Part shown: positions 53,069 through 62,567 of the stretch, in pieces
Layout: every line of letters begins with the position of its first letter
How positions within the stretch are numbered: the first letter of the stretch is position 1
Assembly: GCF_003967195.1 (NCBI RefSeq)
Contig: NZ_AP018725.1
Span: forward strand, 1,488,001-1,552,000
Reading direction: 5' to 3'
DNA length: 64,000 bases
From: Sulfuriflexus mobilis
GTDB lineage: Bacteria; Pseudomonadota; Gammaproteobacteria; AKS1
The notes under the pieces: model-generated
What the model was told of the DNA's origin: nothing
Database searches by the model: none
What the model saw: only the letters and a program-made list of their open reading frames with translations
Program-made: the position numbers and the translations under genes

Positions 53069-53109
53069 CGCAAGATCCCTTTAGTTTCTGTTGCAGTGAT
53101 GAGAATCGC

Positions 53110-53643
53110 TTACTCAGAAAAATCAACCTCTTCCTGGATGGCGTTTATCCCTACCTGGGCACAGGCCCCATCGATGCTGTTTTTCTCGGACTTTCCCGGT
53201 GGTGCACCCGAGACACCAATGCCGCCAATAATCGCCCCTTGGTGACGGAAGAGTAGTCCCCCGCCAACCAACAGGGCCCCCGGGTTATGCTGCACCTGGT
53301 TCGGGATAATTCCTCTTTTCAGGAAATCGGCCAGGTCTGCGGTTGATTGATGAAAGCTATTCGCCGTCCATGCCTTCCTGATAGCGGTCTCGGTGGTATG
53401 TGGCCCGGCAAACCTGTCACGCAGAAATGCCTGCAGGTTACCGCCCCTGTCGACCACGGCCACGGCAACCGAATAGCCCTTCTCCCGGCAGTTTTTCAGC
53501 GCCGCCCAGGCGGCCTTATCGGCCAGTTCGACAGACAGCGACTTGAATGAATATAAAACTGCTTCATCTTTGGCATATAGAACATTGCAAAAAACCAGCA
53601 AGCCTATCGTTAACAACATCTTATTAATTTTCTTTTTCCTCAT
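53110..53643 (-). CDS. Exported GlcG/HbpS-family heme-binding-like protein
   Basis: A 177-residue protein. The signal peptide is near residues 8-24 (MLLTIGLLVFCNVLYA). The core includes YSVAVAVVDRGGNLQAFLR, TETAIRKAWTA, GGGLLFRHQGAIIGGIGVSGA and a C-terminal helix, the GlcG/HbpS pattern. HbpS binds heme and senses redox stress in Streptomyces; other members are of unknown role. It shares strand and spacing with the thioredoxin and hydrolase genes. Confidence 0.83.
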   Translation of the reverse strand: MRKKKINKMLLTIGLLVFCNVLYAKDEAVLYSFKSLSVELADKAAWAALKNCREKGYSVAVAVVDRGGNLQAFLRDRFAGPHTTETAIRKAWTANSFHQSTADLADFLKRGIIPNQVQHNPGALLVGGGLLFRHQGAIIGGIGVSGAPPGKSEKNSIDGACAQVGINAIQEEVDFSE

Positions 53644-53657
53644 AAACCCGCCGTAAA

Positions 53658-54422
53658 TTATCGCTGTAATGAATTCAGGCTATCCAGGAACTTGACCACG
53701 GCCTTGACCATCTCCTCTTCTTTACCGGCGAAAAAATGATCCGTGGCGGGAATAAGCCTCTGCCTTGAGGCAGGGTTGCCCTTCAGAGAGTCTTTACGTT
53801 TTTTTACTGCGGATAAGACATGCGGCAGGTCGTTTTCACCATAGATATCCAGCACCGGCACCGTAACACCATCATAGGTATCACCCTGCGTCATGCTGAT
53901 CGAGGCCCAGGCACTGACATCCGCAGGATTATTGGCCATATATACGCGACTCATGCGCGTGCCATTACTGTGTGAGGCAATAGCGATGCGTTTATAACCG
54001 CGTTGCCTCAGGTAAGCCACTGCGAGCTCCAGACGTTCAGCCGCTTCAGGAAATACTTGTGGGTATTCCTTATAACTTGCGTCTGCGGCGAGAACCGGCA
54101 TCTGTATGGAGAGGGTCGTATAACCCTCGTCTGCCAGGCGTTCACGTAAGGTATTGATCATGCCCCAATCGGGATGTATGCCCATGCCATGCACAACGAC
54201 CACACCTGCCTTTGCCTCGTCGGCCTCGGTCTGTATTGCGAGAAACTTGTGCTGGTTCTTCTGTGTCAGATAGACAACCTCACCGACGACAATAGCTGGG
54301 GTGATCTCATCCGCCCAACGTTTCTCGCGGGCATAATCTGCACCTGCCTGTGCCTGCAGGGCCGTCACGGACAAGCCGACTAGCACAGTGGTAAACATGA
54401 ATAGTTTTCTGAATACAGTCAT
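53658..54422 (-). CDS. Exported alpha/beta hydrolase (DUF3530-like)
   Basis: A 254-residue protein with a signal peptide (MTVFRKLFMFTTVLVGLSVT). The fold has an early VVVVHGMGIHPDWG oxyanion segment, a nucleophile elbow ASHSNGTRMS and the late ATDHFFAGKE with the histidine. The serine is in SHSNG (GxSxG variant without the first glycine). It matches DUF3530-type esterase-like proteins. The ATG at 54422 has an AGGAG site. It is the first gene of a reverse operon with the GlcG-like and thioredoxin genes. Confidence 0.8.
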   Translation of the reverse strand: MTVFRKLFMFTTVLVGLSVTALQAQAGADYAREKRWADEITPAIVVGEVVYLTQKNQHKFLAIQTEADEAKAGVVVVHGMGIHPDWGMINTLRERLADEGYTTLSIQMPVLAADASYKEYPQVFPEAAERLELAVAYLRQRGYKRIAIASHSNGTRMSRVYMANNPADVSAWASISMTQGDTYDGVTVPVLDIYGENDLPHVLSAVKKRKDSLKGNPASRQRLIPATDHFFAGKEEEMVKAVVKFLDSLNSLQR

Positions 54423-54519
54423 AACAACCTCTCCTTGCCTGGCTGGTGGGACAGGAATAACGTGAGGAATACTATCTAACGGCCTACAGATTGGTAGAAG
54501 GCCTGAAACCACACTCAAG

Positions 54520-54559
54520 ACTGTTATCACAGTGTCCGCTGACTGTGCATATGCACAGT
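54520..54559. promoter_or_regulatory. Two palindromic operator candidates before the two-component operon
   Basis: ACTGTTATCACAGT (54520-54533) has 5-base arms. ACTGTGCATATGCACAGT (54542-54559) is a perfect 18-base palindrome. They lie in the divergent region between the hydrolase and the kinase, 24 bases apart between centres. A TAATAT -10-like hexamer follows nearby. The longer one also fits the LexA form CTGT-N8-ACAG, but a response-regulator operator is equally possible. Confidence 0.55.
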
Positions 54560-54614
54560 TTTCATACGCCGAAATACGCTAATATAGGGCAATCCGGATT
54601 AACCCGAGTCCTAT

Positions 54615-55997
54615 ATGAAATTGCCATTCAGATACCAATTTATTCTCGCGCCGTTCATTATCGTCGTATTACTGGCTTGTCTGGTCGCCTATACATTACT
54701 GGAACTGTCATATATCAATAAGGCCAACGAGATCACCCGGCAGTGGGCCATCATCTCCGACCGGGCCCAGACTGCGATTTCAAGCGCCAGACAACTCAAC
54801 ACGATTATCCGCGAACTATCGTCCGAGGATATTCAGCAAGATGAGCAATTTTTCAGTTATCTCGAACAGACAAGAATCCTCTCGGACAGTCTGCATATTC
54901 CATACCTGCTTGAGCAGGTATCTCCGGAACTCCGGCAGTTGATCACTGACAGCGGGCAGTTACTCCGTGAACCGGAGCATGTCAGGCCTGAGGCCATCAG
55001 TCTTTCACTTGAGCGCCTGCTGCCAGCACTTGAATACCAGGCAAAGATATTTACGGCACAAAGGCGCACGACATTTATCGACAACCATCACAAACTCGTC
55101 GCAATAAGTTCACGCCTGACAACCGTGCTGTTAACGGCATTGATCATCTGTATCTCGCTGGCGACAGGGCTGGCACTCTGGGGGCTGACCATTACCCGCC
55201 GACGGCTTAAACGACTCACCCAGCGGGCGCATGATGTGTGTACGGGTGACAGCGTGCCCTTGCCCGCCCCCGTCGACACCCGGGATGAGCTCGACGACCT
55301 TGAACTCTGCCTTGCCAACATGACGACACGTCTATTGCAGGTAGTCAGTGTCGAGAATGTTTTACTTGGTGTCGAGGGAGAACGCCGACGTATTGCCATG
55401 GATATGCACGATGGCGTGCTGGCAGACCTTACTGCCATCAACAGGCGGCTCGACAAGCTGAATACCAGCATCGCCAAACAGGGCGGGATCAAAAACGATG
55501 AAATCAACGCCATGCGTGCAGATGTTGATAATGTCATTGATAACCTACGTTGCACTATTGATGATCTCCATCCACAGGTCCTGGAAACACTGGGCCTGGA
55601 ATCTGCACTGCATTCATATATTGAGCGTCACCGAGGCCGTGACGGCATGACGGCCTCCTTCCAAAATGTGCATTTCGAATTTGATCAGCGAATCGATTCC
55701 AGCTTGTCGACAAGAGACAAGATAAACTTGTTCAGGATAATTGCCGAGGCCATTAACAACGTCATCAAACATGCGCAGGGCGACCGGCTTGAGATAAGCC
55801 TGCGTATTGTTCAGGACAAGATCATTGCATGCATCGAGGATAATGGTATTGGTATGCCCAAAGAGATAAGGGGTGATGGCCATGGTTGTGCTAATATTTC
55901 CGAACGTGCCCGCCTGATTGGCGCAAAGATTCAATGGCGGACCTCGCGCTTTTCACAAGGTACATGTTTCGAGCTATCCCTGAGACTGAAACAATAA
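54615..55997 (+). CDS. NarX-type sensor histidine kinase
   Basis: A 460-residue kinase of the HisKA_3 type. Two membrane helices (about 10-30 and 165-190) bracket a periplasmic helical sensor, followed by HAMP. The phospho-acceptor region reads ERRRIAMDMHDGVLADL, and the HATPase domain has RIIAEAINNVIKHA, CIEDNGIGMP and GHGCANISERARL. The response regulator follows 15 bases after the stop. The signal is unknown. Confidence 0.92.
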   Translation: MKLPFRYQFILAPFIIVVLLACLVAYTLLELSYINKANEITRQWAIISDRAQTAISSARQLNTIIRELSSEDIQQDEQFFSYLEQTRILSDSLHIPYLLEQVSPELRQLITDSGQLLREPEHVRPEAISLSLERLLPALEYQAKIFTAQRRTTFIDNHHKLVAISSRLTTVLLTALIICISLATGLALWGLTITRRRLKRLTQRAHDVCTGDSVPLPAPVDTRDELDDLELCLANMTTRLLQVVSVENVLLGVEGERRRIAMDMHDGVLADLTAINRRLDKLNTSIAKQGGIKNDEINAMRADVDNVIDNLRCTIDDLHPQVLETLGLESALHSYIERHRGRDGMTASFQNVHFEFDQRIDSSLSTRDKINLFRIIAEAINNVIKHAQGDRLEISLRIVQDKIIACIEDNGIGMPKEIRGDGHGCANISERARLIGAKIQWRTSRFSQGTCFELSLRLKQ

Positions 55998-56012
55998 TAT
56001 GAAACTATCTCA

Positions 56013-56738
56013 ATGACACAACTCATTATTACCGATGATAATCCGCGTGATCGCACATTTCTTGCTGAGGTATTAAGTCAGTACACGCCGGTGATGACCG
56101 CTAACGCCGATGAGGCCATCGCCGCCTGCAGTGGCTCTGACGAACCCTGGCTGGTAACAGACATTCAAATGCCAGGTGGTAATGGTATTGAACTGGCCCG
56201 ACAAATATGGGCAAGCCATCGCACTGCGCGCATTCTATTCTGGTCACAGCACAGTGATGAAACCTATGTGCGGGCACTGGCCAAATTGATCCCGGCCGAG
56301 ACCGTTTACGGTTATGTGCTGAAAAACAACCCGGCAGAGACGCTGCTAAATGCCGCGCGTACTGTTTTTGAGGATTGCCAGTGCTGGATCGACCCACACG
56401 TTCGTCGTATTCAGGCCCGCAGTCAACGAAGCAGCGATGCCTTATCTGATGCGGAGTATGAAGTCCTGGTCGACATCGCCCTTGGATTGACCGATAAGAC
56501 TATTGCCGAACGGCGGTTTTTATCACGTCGTGGTGCCCAGAACCGCCTGCAGTCCCTTTATGCAAAACTTGGTGCCAACCTGGAGCACGCAGACAAAAGC
56601 AGTGACAGCGAATTATTGAACGTGCGTGCCCGTGCCGTCGCCCTGGCCCTGCAACGCGGGCTGATCAACGCCTTTGAATTAAAGGAAGAGGAACAGCATC
56701 TGGAACATTGGCTGGCATCAAGAAAAGAAAATTCATAA
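56013..56738 (+). CDS. LuxR/NarL-type response regulator
   Basis: A 241-residue regulator. The receiver domain has the acidic pair in ITDDNP, the phospho-acceptor aspartate in LVTDIQMPGG (near residue 50) and the lysine in YVLKNNP. The C-terminal helix-turn-helix is LSDAEYEVLVDIALGLTDKT, with RGAQNRLQSLYAKLG. It is paired with the HisKA_3 kinase just upstream. The palindromes upstream of the kinase may be its own binding sites. Confidence 0.92.
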   Translation: MTQLIITDDNPRDRTFLAEVLSQYTPVMTANADEAIAACSGSDEPWLVTDIQMPGGNGIELARQIWASHRTARILFWSQHSDETYVRALAKLIPAETVYGYVLKNNPAETLLNAARTVFEDCQCWIDPHVRRIQARSQRSSDALSDAEYEVLVDIALGLTDKTIAERRFLSRRGAQNRLQSLYAKLGANLEHADKSSDSELLNVRARAVALALQRGLINAFELKEEEQHLEHWLASRKENS

Positions 56739-56794
56739 CCTGTTATTGCCCTGCAGTAAGGTACGTTCTCTCCCCATGTTGTTAATGCTTTTTG

Positions 56795-59158
56795 TTAGCC
56801 GCGTGATATCCGCACATCATATTCCTTCCCGTCGTCCCATGACGTACCCGTGATCCGGAAACGTAAATAGTCAGCGTCTTCTGGCGGTACGGGCAGACGC
56901 GCCACATGCACGCCAAGTCCCAGGGCATAGGTGGCAATATCCTGGTATTCGGCCTCGTCTGTTCGCCACAGAATCGTCGCTGGCCGGGGCAGACAGAAGC
57001 CAAGCATCATTGCATCCGGTAAGGTACGGATCGGCGTTTGTGGCGACCAGTACCAGATGTGCACCTGCAATGGGAAGCCCCGATAACGTGCCCAGAGTGA
57101 TTCCGGTCGATCGACCGGCCTGCCTTCGAGTATGGAACAGGCCAGCTTGATATATTCAGCATGCGACCAGGCCAGCGGCATTGCCGAACCAGTCGGCCTG
57201 CCTGGGTACAGATGGTGCGCGCTAATGGCCTCACTGTCCCATACCTGTTCGGGTAACATACCGGCCTGCCCTGCCATAGCGGCCATCGTCTGCAGATAGG
57301 GCAAGGCATCGGCGCCGCGCAGCAGTTCATAGTGGCCACGTTCACCTGTGAGCAGCGGCCATGGACGTCCACGGCCGGTACCGTCGTAGGCAGTGCCATC
57401 CTGGTGTTCTCCATAACCATCACCTGTATAGCGGTGCCAGCAAGGCCCCGTGGGCAGTTCCTTGCGTAACAGCGCATCGACCAGCTGCAGTGTATCGCGC
57501 ACCAGGGGCGCATTCGCATCGCGCAGCCCGTAACGCACCAACTGCAAAAAATCCACGCCGATTTGCTCGGTGGCGTTCAGGCCGGGATCGTTTTGTCGAT
57601 TCTTAACCGCCATAACACGTGACAAGGCCGTGTCATCGCTGAGGGCAGACGTCGGCATAATACGAAGATAATAGCCATTCACACCGTGATGCCGGGCCAG
57701 CTCGGTATCGTACACGGCCGTCCAGTCATCAAGCCGCGCATTCCAGTAATCGGCCAATTCCAGCGCGAACCCCTCGGCTGAGGTAGACAAAAACCCCGCA
57801 CCGGATACCAGTGCTGCAATGCATACCGAGAGGGTGAAGGTATTTACGCCACTGTTCTCCTCCCACCGGTCCTGTGGACTGATCGGGCCGTGGCGGGCGA
57901 TAAAACCCAGTGCCCGCTGCGCCATGTCTGCCACCTCAATGCCATCGAGTGCATCGCGATCAGCCAGTGTACCCGCCAGCAGCACGGGAAACGCCACCTG
58001 GTCGAGCTGAATACCGGTCCAGTAAGGTTTTCCGCCCAGCCATTGGTTTTGGTACCAGCTACCATCCTCGCGCTGTGTCGCGATCAGGTAACGTAGTATT
58101 TCTCGTGCCTCGATCTCGGCACCCAGCGCCAGCAATGCACCGGCGGACTCGACGAGGTCTCGTGGCCACACCAGGTGATAGCCAGGCCGTTCCTCGCCGC
58201 TCTGTCCCCAGGGCACACTGAGACTGGCTACCATGGCACCACGAAAGTTTTGATCCTGGTGGGTGCGCAATACCATGGCGCTGGCTTTCAGCTGCGCACA
58301 TAAGGCCTCCGTTAATGCGCCGTGGTTGCTGGTTTTTTCATGCACACGACAGCTGCCGTGCCAATGCTGCCAATGTTCTATCTGTTGTGCCCAGATCAGC
58401 TCGAAGGGTTGCAAGAGTGATGAGACGGCAAGCGTTGCGGCCGCCTCATGGCTGGTGGCAAATCCCAGGCCCAGCACCGCGTGACGTGGTAAGGCCGCCG
58501 TTAAGGCCACGTTCCCCGGCCCGGCACGTTGAAAATGCCATTGCATCTCACCATGCTGATTGAAATCCTGCCAGCCATCGGAGTAACCGGAATAACCCGC
58601 ACTGCAGGCAGCAAAGGCGTCTCGTTGATGCCTGTCTACAGCCGCCAGCGCCAGTCCAAATGGTCCCTGTTGTGCCCACAACATTCGCCGGCCGTGATGT
58701 GAGCCTATCTCTGCCATGTTGTTGTAGCCAGTTCCACCCAGGTGGGGGGCGAGTAAAACGTAGGGCTGAAGTTGTTCATCGCCATCGAGTATAAGTTCAA
58801 GCAGAAGCACATCACGATTCGGTTCGGGAACAATACGTTGGGTGAGGGTAAAGCGCGGATGTGTATGCACAATTGTTACGGCGGGAACACCCGGCGATAT
58901 GTATTCAACCCGGCAATTCTCTATACCTTTGACCTCAACCCAGAAACCCTTACCATCGGCAACGATGAAGCCCATATCCCGTAGTTGTGGGATATCGACC
59001 CGTGGGTAATAGACTTCGTTGAGGATCCCCTGACCGATGGTAAACCAGGTACGTGATGATCCAAGGGTGGTGCCTACTGCCTGCTTGTCACCATTGCACC
59101 AATTCGGTGGTCTTCCCGGTGCACCGGGTGCATCATCTACGTCAGCGTTTTTGAACAT
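56795..59158 (-). CDS. GH15 glucoamylase-like enzyme
   Basis: A 787-residue glycoside hydrolase. The N-terminal glucodextranase-like domain begins with GTTLGSSRTWFTIGQGILNE and is followed by a GH15 alpha/alpha-barrel with YHLVWPRDLVESAGALLALG (catalytic glutamate/aspartate region) and the ENSGVNTFTLS segment. The C-terminal LAWSHAEYIKLA is typical. No signal peptide is seen, so it should act on intracellular glucans. Transaldolase lies 73 bases upstream on the same strand, linking it to carbon storage or mobilisation. Confidence 0.88.
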   Translation of the reverse strand: MFKNADVDDAPGAPGRPPNWCNGDKQAVGTTLGSSRTWFTIGQGILNEVYYPRVDIPQLRDMGFIVADGKGFWVEVKGIENCRVEYISPGVPAVTIVHTHPRFTLTQRIVPEPNRDVLLLELILDGDEQLQPYVLLAPHLGGTGYNNMAEIGSHHGRRMLWAQQGPFGLALAAVDRHQRDAFAACSAGYSGYSDGWQDFNQHGEMQWHFQRAGPGNVALTAALPRHAVLGLGFATSHEAAATLAVSSLLQPFELIWAQQIEHWQHWHGSCRVHEKTSNHGALTEALCAQLKASAMVLRTHQDQNFRGAMVASLSVPWGQSGEERPGYHLVWPRDLVESAGALLALGAEIEAREILRYLIATQREDGSWYQNQWLGGKPYWTGIQLDQVAFPVLLAGTLADRDALDGIEVADMAQRALGFIARHGPISPQDRWEENSGVNTFTLSVCIAALVSGAGFLSTSAEGFALELADYWNARLDDWTAVYDTELARHHGVNGYYLRIMPTSALSDDTALSRVMAVKNRQNDPGLNATEQIGVDFLQLVRYGLRDANAPLVRDTLQLVDALLRKELPTGPCWHRYTGDGYGEHQDGTAYDGTGRGRPWPLLTGERGHYELLRGADALPYLQTMAAMAGQAGMLPEQVWDSEAISAHHLYPGRPTGSAMPLAWSHAEYIKLACSILEGRPVDRPESLWARYRGFPLQVHIWYWSPQTPIRTLPDAMMLGFCLPRPATILWRTDEAEYQDIATYALGLGVHVARLPVPPEDADYLRFRITGTSWDDGKEYDVRISRG

Positions 59159-59231
59159 TACAAATGTCAGGATTTATTATCAGAGCAGACATAGCTTGTA
59201 ACGAGTTTTTCATTATTTTCTGTCTCCGACG

Positions 59232-60350
59232 CTACCCGCTCTTGCGCAAACTATCAAGCGTCGACAATACCGCTTGATACGGCCCGACGAATTTACGAAT
59301 ACCCTCTTCCTCCAGGGCTTGCATTAAGGCCGCTATATCGACACCCACACTGGCCAGTTGCGTCATGACCTCATCGGCATCCGCTATTGATTCCTCGATA
59401 CACAGGCTTGGTTGACCCTGCTCACGATAAGCATTCAGTGTCTCCAGGGGCAAGGTATTAACAGTATCCACTGCCACCAGCGGCTCTATATACTTGATAG
59501 TGCTATAAGCAGGATCCTTGGTACCCGTACTGGCCCATAACAGGCGTTGCGCGTTGCCACCGGCCCTGGCCAAGACCTGCCAACGCGGAGTTTTTGTTAC
59601 CGATTGAAAATGCCGGTAGGCGAGCGCGGCACTGGCGATGGCCGCGCGGCCCCGTAACACACGTGCTATTTTCGCCTCTGGCACATCGCCGACTATCTTG
59701 TCCAACAAAGCATCAATTTGAACGTCGATACGACTGAGAAAAAAACTCGCCACCGACGCAACATTACTCAACGGTAATCCTTGCGACAATCGCTCCTCAA
59801 GTGCCTGCAGATAAGTCTCCAGCACCCTGGCATAACGCTCCACAGAGAATAATAATGTGACGTTAACGTTAATACCTTCCGCCAACAGCGTACGTACTGC
59901 TGTCAGGCCCTCCTCTGTACCGGGTATTTTTATCATGATATTCGGTCGGTTTAAACGCCGCCATAACTCACGTGCCTCCTGAATGGAGGCCTCACTGTCA
60001 CGGGCCAGAAGCGGTGAGACCTCGATACTGACGTAGCCATCACGGCCGGCTGTGCGCTCATAGACGGGGAAAAAATGATCCGCAGCACTGCCGATGTCCT
60101 CGAGAATCAAAGACACATAAAGCATCTCAGGCGTCACCCCGCTATGGTCGAACCGGGCAATATCGTCAGCGTAGGTCGTATCTCGTGAAATGGCTTTCTC
60201 GAAAATAGCAGGATTCGATGTCAATCCAGCGAGATCATCATTCTGGATCAGACGTTTCAAGGTGCCATCAGAAAGTATCGAACGGTTGATAAAGTCTAGC
60301 CAGATACTCTGGCCAAAGCCATTGACCTTGTTAAGAGGGTTGTCACTCAT
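59232..60350 (-). CDS. tal: Transaldolase
   Basis: A 372-residue TIM-barrel enzyme of the pentose phosphate pathway. The Schiff-base lysine is in [13 protein letters not shown], and [25 protein letters not shown] and [11 protein letters not shown] are conserved. The length fits the mycobacterial/cyanobacterial type 2 transaldolases better than E. coli TalB. The ATG at 60350 has a GGAGGA site. It sits with glucoamylase, consistent with glycogen use. Confidence 0.93.
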   Translation of the reverse strand: MSDNPLNKVNGFGQSIWLDFINRSILSDGTLKRLIQNDDLAGLTSNPAIFEKAISRDTTYADDIARFDHSGVTPEMLYVSLILEDIGSAADHFFPVYERTAGRDGYVSIEVSPLLARDSEASIQEARELWRRLNRPNIMIKIPGTEEGLTAVRTLLAEGINVNVTLLFSVERYARVLETYLQALEERLSQGLPLSNVASVASFFLSRIDVQIDALLDKIVGDVPEAKIARVLRGRAAIASAALAYRHFQSVTKTPRWQVLARAGGNAQRLLWASTGTKDPAYSTIKYIEPLVAVDTVNTLPLETLNAYREQGQPSLCIEESIADADEVMTQLASVGVDIAALMQALEEEGIRKFVGPYQAVLSTLDSLRKSG

Positions 60351-60424
60351 GTCTGAGTCCTCCGTCAGGTATTATCAACTGGCCTCCGAAATGCCATAGA
60401 TGGCCTTCTATTTTATGTTCATCT

Positions 60425-61624
60425 TCAAGGTCGACTAAGCCCGGGTGGTACTCCATACCAGGCGTCTCCTTTCAAACCCATTTCATAACCTATTTCAAAC
60501 AAGCCTTTCATCTTTTCTGTGTTGAACTTTTCGTTCGCCGCCAGTTCGTATTCTGCAGGTAAGGCAACCCAATTAAATTCCAGTCCCTGCTCTTTGGCAA
60601 GTTCATATACTCGATTCAGGTCATTCAATGCCTGAGTCTTTATCAACGAGGCCATCGCCCGCCCGGATATTTCAGAAAGATTTCTGGGGACTTGCTTCGG
60701 CTTGGAAATTATCAGACCATTTCGAATGACAAAAATTCTGCTTTTCCGATCAGCATTAATAAATACACCTGATTTTTTTCTGAATTCCGTCAGATTCAGT
60801 GTCGCTGCAAGGAGGAATAACTGTGCCTTTATGCCGCCATCGACATGCATTTCATCATAAGGGACACCGTCAATATCCACATCGATGAGAACGGGCGGGA
60901 AGACCCCCGGGATAGATGATGAGGCAAATATGATTTTACGAAAAAGCTCCAATGCCTTCGGGTCTCTGCTATTCGCGATGACGCCCATATTCCATACAAC
61001 CAGTTGATCTGCGTCGAGATTGGTTGTGCCAATATAGAGCCTGCGACCCTGCCGGTGTGCCTGTGCTATTGCATGTAAAACATCTTTTGTAATGTAACGA
61101 TTTATCAGCATCTCTAAAGGTGCAGAATCTGCAAAGGCATCATTCCACAGAAAACTAAACCAGCGTGGTGCATAAATGTCTTTGGCGCTAATCGTGGTAT
61201 AGGCTTGCTTTAGTACGTTGTCATACCCCGGGCCAAGAAAGGCAAAAGGTGCGATAAGTGCGCCAGTGCTGACCCCGGTAACAAGTTTAAATTTAGGACG
61301 CAACCCTGATTGACTCCAGCCATACATGAAGCCTGCGCCGAATGCACCATAATCACTGCCACTCGAAAGCGATAAAATATCTGTAACAGGCACGGCTACA
61401 GATTCGCTTGCACTTGCATGCTTTAGTGCCTGTTGTACGGATAGCAGTAAATCTTTTTCGAACTGTTCACTAGCCGTACCTGACCAGGCACGAATACCTG
61501 TTAGTCCTGTGATTTCTGCACGTTGCATTTGATCGAGGGGTACTGGATTACGCGGAAGTGTTCCACAGCCGGAGATCAGGCCGAGGAAAATAAGCAGTGT
61601 GAGATAACGAGAGAGGTATTCCAT
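60425..61624 (-). CDS. Patatin-like phospholipase lipoprotein
   Basis: A 399-residue lipoprotein. The lipobox LISGC is at residues 16-20. The patatin domain has an oxyanion-like SSGSDYGAFGAG loop, the nucleophile motif GVSTGAL and the DGG dyad in VDGGIKAQLF. The usual GGGxxG oxyanion loop begins with S rather than G. It probably acts on membrane lipids in the periplasm. It lies downstream of MscS on the same strand, 124 bases away. Confidence 0.87.
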   Translation of the reverse strand: MEYLSRYLTLLIFLGLISGCGTLPRNPVPLDQMQRAEITGLTGIRAWSGTASEQFEKDLLLSVQQALKHASASESVAVPVTDILSLSSGSDYGAFGAGFMYGWSQSGLRPKFKLVTGVSTGALIAPFAFLGPGYDNVLKQAYTTISAKDIYAPRWFSFLWNDAFADSAPLEMLINRYITKDVLHAIAQAHRQGRRLYIGTTNLDADQLVVWNMGVIANSRDPKALELFRKIIFASSSIPGVFPPVLIDVDIDGVPYDEMHVDGGIKAQLFLLAATLNLTEFRKKSGVFINADRKSRIFVIRNGLIISKPKQVPRNLSEISGRAMASLIKTQALNDLNRVYELAKEQGLEFNWVALPAEYELAANEKFNTEKMKGLFEIGYEMGLKGDAWYGVPPGLSRP

Positions 61625-61748
61625 TCACGACACTCCAGATTTTATTCCTTCAATATCCCGCTGGATAATTTCAACATTGCAGAGTAATTCACAATATTTC
61701 ACTTTATTCCGGCTCATAAAAAAATTCCGGGCGGCTTGTTGTCTTAAC

Positions 61749-62558
61749 TTATACAGAGGCAGAAGTCGCCACATCTCTATTCAGATCAAAGCGTTCATGA
61801 ATAGCATCATAAAGTCGTTCTGTAATATCACTTGCCAATCGGCGTTCCAGGCGCACATCCAGTACATAGGCCTTGATGGTAAAACGCAACAGGCTGCGGT
61901 ATTCGTAACGCGGTTCCACCAGCACGCTAACGGGTTTTTTCAAATAGGTGTAAGGTGAACACATCGCCACCTCCCTGGCGATTTTTTTTATCTCGTTGAT
62001 GGCCACATCATCGGGGAAATCCACCTTCACCGTCACCATTTCCGCTAATTCGCCACTGTTGGAATTAACCACCGCCTGCTTCAGCAATTCGGCATTAGGC
62101 ACCATGATGGTATTATCGTCGAAGCTGCGTAGCCAGGTTACGCTGAGGTCGATGCGCTCTACTTCACCATAATGGTCGCCCAGTTGCACCATGTCACCGA
62201 CTCGAAATGGTGGGTTATAGATCATCATGAAGCCCGCCAACACATTACGAATGCCATCCTGGGCCGCCAGACCTACGGCTAAGCCGACTGCACCGAGGGC
62301 CGCGAACATAATCTCTGCCGGGGGCTTGATGATGCCGAACACGACATAGATCAGCACCATGCCCCAAACCACGATACGGGATACCGGGAAGGTCTGGCCA
62401 ATCTGCAATCGGTAACGGGGAAAGTGTTCCGCCAGATGTTGCAGGCTGAAACGGATAGCCAGCAGCAGCAGCCAACCCACCAGAATTGCCAATGCAGCAC
62501 TGAGGATACTCGACAGTGATAGCAGCTCAATAAGTTCCTTCAGGGTATTCACTTCCAT
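61749..62558 (-). CDS. MscS-family mechanosensitive channel
   Basis: A 269-residue channel with three membrane helices. The pore-lining helix is GLAVGLAAQDGIRNVLAGFM, followed by the beta domain motif FRVGDMVQLGDHYGEVERID and TIMVPNAELL. The ATG at 62558 has AGGT upstream; the GTG at 62567 adjoins the AAA gene stop. It is directly downstream of the AAA-type ATPase gene, with which it is probably co-transcribed. Confidence 0.9.
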   Translation of the reverse strand: MEVNTLKELIELLSLSSILSAALAILVGWLLLLAIRFSLQHLAEHFPRYRLQIGQTFPVSRIVVWGMVLIYVVFGIIKPPAEIMFAALGAVGLAVGLAAQDGIRNVLAGFMMIYNPPFRVGDMVQLGDHYGEVERIDLSVTWLRSFDDNTIMVPNAELLKQAVVNSNSGELAEMVTVKVDFPDDVAINEIKKIAREVAMCSPYTYLKKPVSVLVEPRYEYRSLLRFTIKAYVLDVRLERRLASDITERLYDAIHERFDLNRDVATSASV

Positions 62559-62567
62559 AAGCGGCAC

